64,000 nt of DNA from positions 62,001 through 126,000 of the forward strand of contig NZ_CP166851.1 in assembly GCF_041346945.1 (NCBI RefSeq), in the 5' to 3' direction. A program made the translations under genes and the position numbers. This document shows positions 59,082-64,000 of this stretch, piece by piece. Numbering within the stretch: the stretch's first letter is position 1; each line of letters starts with the position of its first letter. This stretch comes from Amycolatopsis sp. cg9 (GTDB lineage Bacteria; Actinomycetota; Actinomycetes; Mycobacteriales; Pseudonocardiaceae). Below the pieces are notes generated by a model that saw nothing but the letters and a program-made list of their open reading frames with translations, ran no database searches and was not told where the DNA came from.

Positions 59082-59666
59082 ATGGTCGAGAGGATGAAGA
59101 CCAGCCCGGTGCGCGGCGGCGCGCATCTCGACGACCCGGTGCTCGATCAGTTGCTCAGCGAACCGGTCGTCGTGCTGATGGTCGGCCCGGCCGGCGCGGG
59201 CAAGAGCACGGTGGCGCGCGAGCTGGCGGCCCGGCGCCCACACCTGGCGATCGTGTCCTACGACCAGGAGCAAGGCGACGGCCAGGTCGTCGGCGAGGCG
59301 GCCGTGGCCCGCGCGCACACCCGGCTCGACCGGCACCTCGCCGACGGCGCGGGCGCAGTGGTCGACGGCACCCACCGCCAGTCCGCACGCCGCGCCGCCG
59401 TCCGGCGGATCGCCGCCACACACCGGCTGCCCACCGTGGCTGTGGTGGTCCTGCCCGGCCTGGACCAGTGCCTGCACCGGCAGACCCTGCGAACCCGCGT
59501 CGTCGCGGAGCATCGGGTGCGCGCACACCACGCCGCGGTGACCGCGCTGCTGCCCGTCCTTCCCGGCGAGGGCTACGACCTGGTCGCGGTTCTCGCCCTG
59601 GCCGCGTCCGGACTCCCGGATTTCCGGGAAAACGCCGCGGCCGTGCGTGATCCACTGAAGTCGTGA
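59082..59666 (+). CDS. P-loop kinase, polynucleotide-kinase-like (paralogue of 13893)
   Basis: 194 residues. Walker A is GPAGAGKS in VVVLMVGPAGAGKSTVAREL. YDQEQGDGQ, GAVVDGTHRQSARRAAVRRI and LDQCLHRQTLRTRVVAEH supply the base, acceptor and lid motifs of Pnk-type kinases. The C terminus GEGYDLVAVL parallels SEGWDVVAF in the kinase at 13893. ATG 59094 is another possible start. It overlaps the next gene by four bases. Confidence 0.7.
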   Translation: MVERMKTSPVRGGAHLDDPVLDQLLSEPVVVLMVGPAGAGKSTVARELAARRPHLAIVSYDQEQGDGQVVGEAAVARAHTRLDRHLADGAGAVVDGTHRQSARRAAVRRIAATHRLPTVAVVVLPGLDQCLHRQTLRTRVVAEHRVRAHHAAVTALLPVLPGEGYDLVAVLALAASGLPDFRENAAAVRDPLKS

Positions 59667-60127
59667 CCTGCGACGTCGACGACCCCGATGCCCTGACCGA
59701 CGACGAGTACGCCCAGCGGTACCTCTTCCCGCACCGTGCAGCCCTGGATCTGCGGGTGCGGGCGTTGCTGCGCGGCCGCGGCTGGACGTCGCGGCACAGC
59801 GACGACGAGGCACTGGGGGAGAAGTGGGTCTACGCCGGCAGCTTCGGCGGCCGGTCCCCGAACTACGGGCTCGAATGCGGCATCGAGCCGCTGGGCCTCG
59901 GTGTCGAGGCGGGACCGCCGGCGATGCTGCGCGTGCACGACTGCGGCGTGTACCAGGGCTGCGACGCCCACGCCTCGACCGAGCACACCATCCCGGCGGA
60001 TGCGGCCGACCTGGCCGACCTGCTGGACGCCCTGGAGCGCCAGGCCCGTGCCGTCGACCCGGCCGCCGTCGCCGAGTACGTGGTGTTCGGGGCCTGCGGC
60101 CGGCGCGGCCGCGAGCGGGCATGGTGA
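59663..60127 (+). CDS. Hypothetical protein coupled to the kinase
   Basis: 154 residues, GTG inside the kinase stop. It begins with DVDDPDALTDDEYAQRYLFP and contains ECGIEPLGLGVEAG and HDCGVYQGCDAHAS, with several Cys and His. No family recognised. Coupled translation suggests it works with the kinase. Confidence 0.5.
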   Translation: MTCDVDDPDALTDDEYAQRYLFPHRAALDLRVRALLRGRGWTSRHSDDEALGEKWVYAGSFGGRSPNYGLECGIEPLGLGVEAGPPAMLRVHDCGVYQGCDAHASTEHTIPADAADLADLLDALERQARAVDPAAVAEYVVFGACGRRGRERAW

Positions 60128-60166
60128 ACACCCTGGGCGTGGCACCGCGTGCGCGCCCGGCGAGCA

Positions 60167-60829
60167 TCACCATTTCGGCCAGCGAGGTTCGATGTGGATT
60201 CCCGCTGCTTGCTGGTGGGAGCAGGGGGCTGCCGGTGCCGGCGGCGGTGGTCCGATGCGCGCCCAGAACGCGGCGGAGTCCGGTTCGTCGGGCGGGTTCG
60301 CGCTCCAGCGGTATCCGGCGCCTCGGGCCGCTGCCGCGCGGGCCAGGACCCGGCCGACGCCGCGGCGTCGGTGCTGCGGTTCGACGTGGATGCCGAGCAG
60401 CAGTCCGCGCCGATCGAGCGGGCACAGCGACAGCTCGACCTGGCCGTAGATCGTGGCGCCCCACCGCAGCTGGATGAGGCCGATCCCCGCGCGGTCGGCG
60501 GGCGGGAGGACTACGAGCTGGAGTCGCCGCGACTGGACCTGTTCCTCGGTGACCTGCGCGGCGACCGACGGGTCGACCAGCGCCCATCGTCCACCGGTGC
60601 CTGGCTGGTTTTCGCAGTGCCGGCACACGAGCTCGTTGAGCTGGTAGTCCTGGTTCGGGGCCTCCTGCAACTGTCCGGGCCGCAGCCAGTGCCGTGCCGG
60701 GCACCACCGGGGCAGGTGCGGCCCGGACTCCGGCCGAGTCCATGGCCAGAGCGGGACGTCGAGGTAGCGTCCCGCTCGCGCCGCCCCCGCGCCGGCGTGG
60801 CGGGCTGCTGTCGGGTCAGCGGAAGTCAC
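60167..60829 (-). CDS. GNAT-family acetyltransferase
   Basis: 220 residues from GTG 60829, overlapping the polymerase stop by 14 bases. An N-terminal part with a Cys pair (NELVCRHCENQPGTGG) precedes a GNAT domain: LLLGIHVEPQHRRRGVGRVL is motif A with the Q-x-x-R-G-x-G loop, followed by SAAFWARIG. The substrate is unknown. Coupling to DnaE2 is notable, but a functional link is not proven. Confidence 0.78.
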   Translation of the reverse strand: MTSADPTAARHAGAGAARAGRYLDVPLWPWTRPESGPHLPRWCPARHWLRPGQLQEAPNQDYQLNELVCRHCENQPGTGGRWALVDPSVAAQVTEEQVQSRRLQLVVLPPADRAGIGLIQLRWGATIYGQVELSLCPLDRRGLLLGIHVEPQHRRRGVGRVLARAAAARGAGYRWSANPPDEPDSAAFWARIGPPPPAPAAPCSHQQAAGIHIEPRWPKW

Positions 60830-63800
60830 GGCTCTTGCTGGCCAAAGCGCGCAGGTCCAGCGGGGTGATGTGGTCTGCGACGAGCGACGCGGTGCCCTGG
60901 GAGACTTGGGCTTTCCCGCGGATCACCAGCGCCGAGCAGGTGGAGAGGACTTGCCGGTACCGCGTCCAGGTGCCGGGGTGGACGATCACGTTGGTCATCC
61001 CGGTCTCGTCCTCGAGGTTGAGGAAGGTGATCCCGCCCGCGGTGGCGGGCCGCTGCCGGTGGGTGACCGCGCCGCCGACCAGGATGCGGGTGCCGTCGGC
61101 GACGTCGAGCAGCTGCGCAGCGGGGACGACGCCGAGGCTGTCGAGGTGCTGGCGGACGAACTGGACGGGGTGCTGGTCGGGGGTGATGCCGGTGGCCCAC
61201 ACGTCGGCGGCCGCGACCTCGAGCGCGGTCATGCCCGGCAGGGCTGGGGCGTCGACGCCGGTGGCGATGCCGGGCAGGTGTCCGGCGCGGGTGCGGGCGG
61301 CGGCGCCGGCGGCCCAGAGGGCTTGGCGGCGGTCCGGGCCCAGCGTGCTGAACGCGCCGCTGGTGGCGAGGGCTTCGGCGACCGGCTGGGTGAGCTGCAC
61401 CCGCTGGGTGAGTTCGCCGATGCTGCCGTACGGGCCGTGTAGGGCGCGGTCGGCGACGATCCGCTCGGCGACGTCGGCGCCGACGTTGCGGATCGCGGCC
61501 AGCCCGAGCCGGACCGCCACGCCGCCGGCGGAGTCGGGGTCGGGCTCGAGGGTGGCGTGCTCGTGGGAGGCGTTGATGTCGGGTTCGCGGACGCGGACGC
61601 CGTGCCGGCGGGCGTCGGCGACCAGCGACTGCGGGGAGTAGAACCCCATCGGCTGCGCCCGCAGCAGTCCGGCGCAGAACGCCGCCGGGTAGTAGTACTT
61701 GAACCAGGCGCTCGCGTAGACCAGCAGCGCGAAGGCCATCGAGTGCGCTTCGGGGAAGCCGTAGCCGGCGAAGGCGTGGATCTGCTCGAAGATCCGCTCG
61801 GCCAGCGGCCGCGGCACGTCGTTGGCGGCGCAGCCGTCGAAGAAGCGGGTCATCAGCGCCCGCATCTTCCGGTCCGAGCGTTTCGAGCCCATCGCCCGCC
61901 GCAGCCGGTCGGCTTCGGCGGGGGTGAAGCTCGCGACGTCGACGGCCATCTGCATCACTTGCTCCTGGAACAGCGGCACGCCGAGCGTGCGGTCCAGGCT
62001 CGGGGCGAGCAGCGGGTGAGCGTGGCGCCAGGTTTCCTCGCCGCGGCGGCGCCGGATGTAGGGGTGCACCGAGCCGCCCTGGATCGGGCCCGGCCGGATC
62101 AACGCGACTTCGACTACGAGGTCGTAGAACTTCCTCGGCCGCAGCCGCGGCAGCGTGCCGAGCTGAGCACGGGACTCGACCTGGAACACGCCGATCGCGT
62201 CGGCGGCGCAGAGCATGTCGTAGACGTTCTTGTCGGCCAGGTCCAGCTCGCCGAGGTCGACCTCGCGGCCGTGGTGCTCGGCGACCAGGTCGATGCTGAA
62301 GCGCAGTGCCGAGAGCATTCCGAGCCCGAGCAGATCGAACTTGACCAGCCCGACGGCCGCGCAGTCGTCTTTGTCCCATTGCAGCACGCTGCGCCCGGCC
62401 ATGGTCGCCCATTCGACCGGGACCACTTCGGACACCGGCTGCTTCGAGATCACCATGCCGCCGGAGTGGATGCCGAGGTGGCGTGGCATGTCCTCCATCT
62501 GCGCGGCGAGCTCGCGGACGTCCTCGGGCACGCCGTGGCCGCGTTCGCCCGGTGTCTCGCTGTCGGCGATCCGGCGCCACCGGTCGACCTGTTTGCCGAA
62601 CGCGTCCTGCTGGCCCTCGCTGTATCCGAGTGCCTTGGCTGCGTCGCGGACCGCGGACTTCGCCCGGTAGGTGATCACGTTGGCGACTTGGGCGGCGTGC
62701 AGTCGGCCGTGCCGCTGGAAGACGTACTGGATGGCTTCCTCGCGGCGGCCGGACTCGATGTCGACGTCGATGTCCGGCGGGCCGTCGCGTTCCTCGGACA
62801 GGAACCGCTCGAACAACAGGCCCCATCTGACCGGGTCGGCATGGCAGATCCACAACGCGAAGCAGACCGCCGAGTTCGCGGCGGAACCGCGGCCCTGGGC
62901 GAGTATCCGGTTCTCGCGGCAGAACCGGACGATGTCCCAGACGACCAGGAAGTAGCCGGCGAACCCCAGCGCCTTGATGACGTCCAGTTCGCGCTCGAGC
63001 TGCGCGTAGGCGTCCGGTGCCTCGGCGGGGGTGCCGTAGCGGACGGCGGCGCCGTCCATGACCAGGTGGCGCAGGTAGGCGTCCTCGTCGGCGTGGCCAG
63101 GGGGCACCGGGAACGGCGGCAGCGTCGGGGCCACGAGCGTCAGGTCGACCGCGCACTCCTGGCCGAGCTTCGCCGCGCGGGCGACGGCGCCGGGGTAGCG
63201 GCGTTCGAACTGCTGCCGCTGCTCCGCGCCGGAGCGCAGGAACGCCGCGCCGGCTGCGGGAAGCCAGCCCTCCATCTCCTCGAGCGAGCGCTGGGCCCGG
63301 ATCGCCGCGAGGGCATCCGCCAGTCGGCTGTCGCGGGGAGCTGCGTAGTGCACGTTGTTCGACACGACCGTCGGCAGGCGCAGTTCGCGGGCCATGGCGG
63401 CCAGGTGGTCGTTGTGTGTGCTGTCCAGCGGCTGGCGGTGGTCGATGAGCTCCACCGCGACGTGCTCGCGACCGAACCGGTCGGCCAGCAGGGCCATTTC
63501 GTCGGCGGCCGCGGCGGGGCCGCCCTGGGCGAGGGCCTGGCGGACGGCGCCCTTTCGGCAGCCGGTCAGCACCTGGACGTGCCCGGCCAGCTCGTCCACA
63601 ACCTCGGCGAGGTCGTAGACGGGGCGTCCTTTCTCCCCGCCGGCGAGCTGGGCGTGGGAGATCACCCGGCACAGCCGGCGGTAGCCCTCCAGGCCGCGGG
63701 CCAGGACCAGGAGGTGGGTGCCTTCCGGATCCGGGACGCCGTTCTGCCGGGCGGTCAGCCCGAGCGAGAGCTCCGCGCCGTACCCCGCGTCGATTCCGAG

Positions 63801-63968
63801 TTCGCGGGCGGCCGTGGCGAAGCGGACCGCGCCGTACATGCCGTCGTGATCGGTCAGCATGATCGCGTCCAGGCCCAGCCGGACGGCCTCTTCGACCAAT
63901 GCCTCCGGTGAGCTGGCGCCGTCGAGGAAACTGAAGTCGGAGTGCACGTGCAGCTCGGCGTAGGGCAC
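60816..63968 (-). CDS. dnaE2: Error-prone DNA polymerase III alpha subunit, DnaE2 type
   Basis: 1050 residues from GTG 63968. The PHP domain opens the protein (YAELHVHSDFSFLDGASSPE). The polymerase acidic residues are Asp401 and Asp403 in PDIDVDI and Asp545 in KFDLLGL. A helix-hairpin-helix (AAIRNVGADVAERIV) and an OB domain (FLNLEDETGMTNVIVHPGTW) follow. DnaE2 copies damaged DNA with ImuA/ImuB under SOS control. Neither partner is in view. Many homologues have ~20 more residues before this start, and the frame stays open to the window edge, so the true start may lie outside. Confidence 0.93.
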   Translation of the reverse strand: MPYAELHVHSDFSFLDGASSPEALVEEAVRLGLDAIMLTDHDGMYGAVRFATAARELGIDAGYGAELSLGLTARQNGVPDPEGTHLLVLARGLEGYRRLCRVISHAQLAGGEKGRPVYDLAEVVDELAGHVQVLTGCRKGAVRQALAQGGPAAAADEMALLADRFGREHVAVELIDHRQPLDSTHNDHLAAMARELRLPTVVSNNVHYAAPRDSRLADALAAIRAQRSLEEMEGWLPAAGAAFLRSGAEQRQQFERRYPGAVARAAKLGQECAVDLTLVAPTLPPFPVPPGHADEDAYLRHLVMDGAAVRYGTPAEAPDAYAQLERELDVIKALGFAGYFLVVWDIVRFCRENRILAQGRGSAANSAVCFALWICHADPVRWGLLFERFLSEERDGPPDIDVDIESGRREEAIQYVFQRHGRLHAAQVANVITYRAKSAVRDAAKALGYSEGQQDAFGKQVDRWRRIADSETPGERGHGVPEDVRELAAQMEDMPRHLGIHSGGMVISKQPVSEVVPVEWATMAGRSVLQWDKDDCAAVGLVKFDLLGLGMLSALRFSIDLVAEHHGREVDLGELDLADKNVYDMLCAADAIGVFQVESRAQLGTLPRLRPRKFYDLVVEVALIRPGPIQGGSVHPYIRRRRGEETWRHAHPLLAPSLDRTLGVPLFQEQVMQMAVDVASFTPAEADRLRRAMGSKRSDRKMRALMTRFFDGCAANDVPRPLAERIFEQIHAFAGYGFPEAHSMAFALLVYASAWFKYYYPAAFCAGLLRAQPMGFYSPQSLVADARRHGVRVREPDINASHEHATLEPDPDSAGGVAVRLGLAAIRNVGADVAERIVADRALHGPYGSIGELTQRVQLTQPVAEALATSGAFSTLGPDRRQALWAAGAAARTRAGHLPGIATGVDAPALPGMTALEVAAADVWATGITPDQHPVQFVRQHLDSLGVVPAAQLLDVADGTRILVGGAVTHRQRPATAGGITFLNLEDETGMTNVIVHPGTWTRYRQVLSTCSALVIRGKAQVSQGTASLVADHITPLDLRALASKSRDFR

Positions 63969-64000
63969 CCGCTCCTGCTCGGTGCCGTGCCCGGTCGCCA

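Noticed and set aside
61557..63911. A 784-codon plus-strand frame opposite dnaE2
   Set aside because: Mirror of the polymerase gene with no recognisable domain.
1..64000. tRNA, rRNA, insertion sequences, integrase, relaxase, replication initiator, restriction-modification genes
   Set aside because: I looked for their motifs in the translations and for tRNA-like folds by eye and found none; a covariance-model search was not possible here.

Overview
This is high-GC DNA with strong G/C preference at third codon positions, many GTG and TTG starts, and long operons joined by 4-base stop/start overlaps. The families present point to an actinomycete, most likely a member of the Pseudonocardiales (inferred from gene content, not from a marker gene): an XRE/DUF397 pair, a MAB_1171c-type membrane protein with ImmA/IrrE, SCO6880- and DUF4913-type proteins, an EspR-like regulator and DnaE2. 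There is no rRNA, tRNA or clear core metabolism. The window reads as accessory DNA, either a large conjugative plasmid or an integrated element. No integrase, relaxase, replication initiator or transposase was recognised.

Layout. 0.1-2.7 kb: a leftward operon (GntR regulator, GNAT acetyltransferase, HTH-type regulator, truncated isochorismatase-like hydrolase). It diverges from 2.9-12.0 kb, a rightward transfer module with transfer-associated membrane proteins and two consecutive FtsK/SpoIIIE-type DNA translocases. 13.0-15.5 kb: a tightly coupled operon encoding an MmcB-like PD-(D/E)XK protein, a polynucleotide-kinase-like P-loop protein and a DUF1643-ASCH fusion. 16-24 kb: unassigned cytoplasmic proteins, one lipoprotein, two copies of a promoter-palindrome module, and a repeat-spacer-repeat unit resembling type I-E CRISPR. 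24-31 kb: mostly secreted or surface proteins (small Cys-rich protein, SH3-like protein, lipoprotein, S53 peptidase, L,D-transpeptidase, Pro/Thr-rich proteins), with a TetR-like DNA-binding stub and a FlK-like thioesterase. 31-38 kb: small proteins, a kinase, XRE regulators and a Nudix protein. 38.5-47 kb: MAB_1171c/ImmA pair, cytochrome P450, NB-ARC/LuxR regulator, PAS-like protein, HIT-like protein. 47-58.8 kb: an EspR-like regulator diverging from a nine-gene type IV secretion/conjugation operon. 59-64 kb: a second PNK-like kinase, GNAT protein and the error-prone polymerase DnaE2.

How the parts may work together. The clearest link across the window is a matched promoter flanked by 18-bp inverted arms. 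It occurs once before the secreted-protein island (24.1 kb) and once between the EspR-like gene and the type IV operon (47.6 kb). A base difference between the copies is compensated in both arms, which suggests one regulon controlling the mating apparatus and the surface proteins. The element also carries two mechanistically different DNA-transfer machines: FtsK-type double-stranded DNA translocases and a VirB4/VirD4-type secretion system. Functions for the unassigned genes are not proposed beyond what motifs show.
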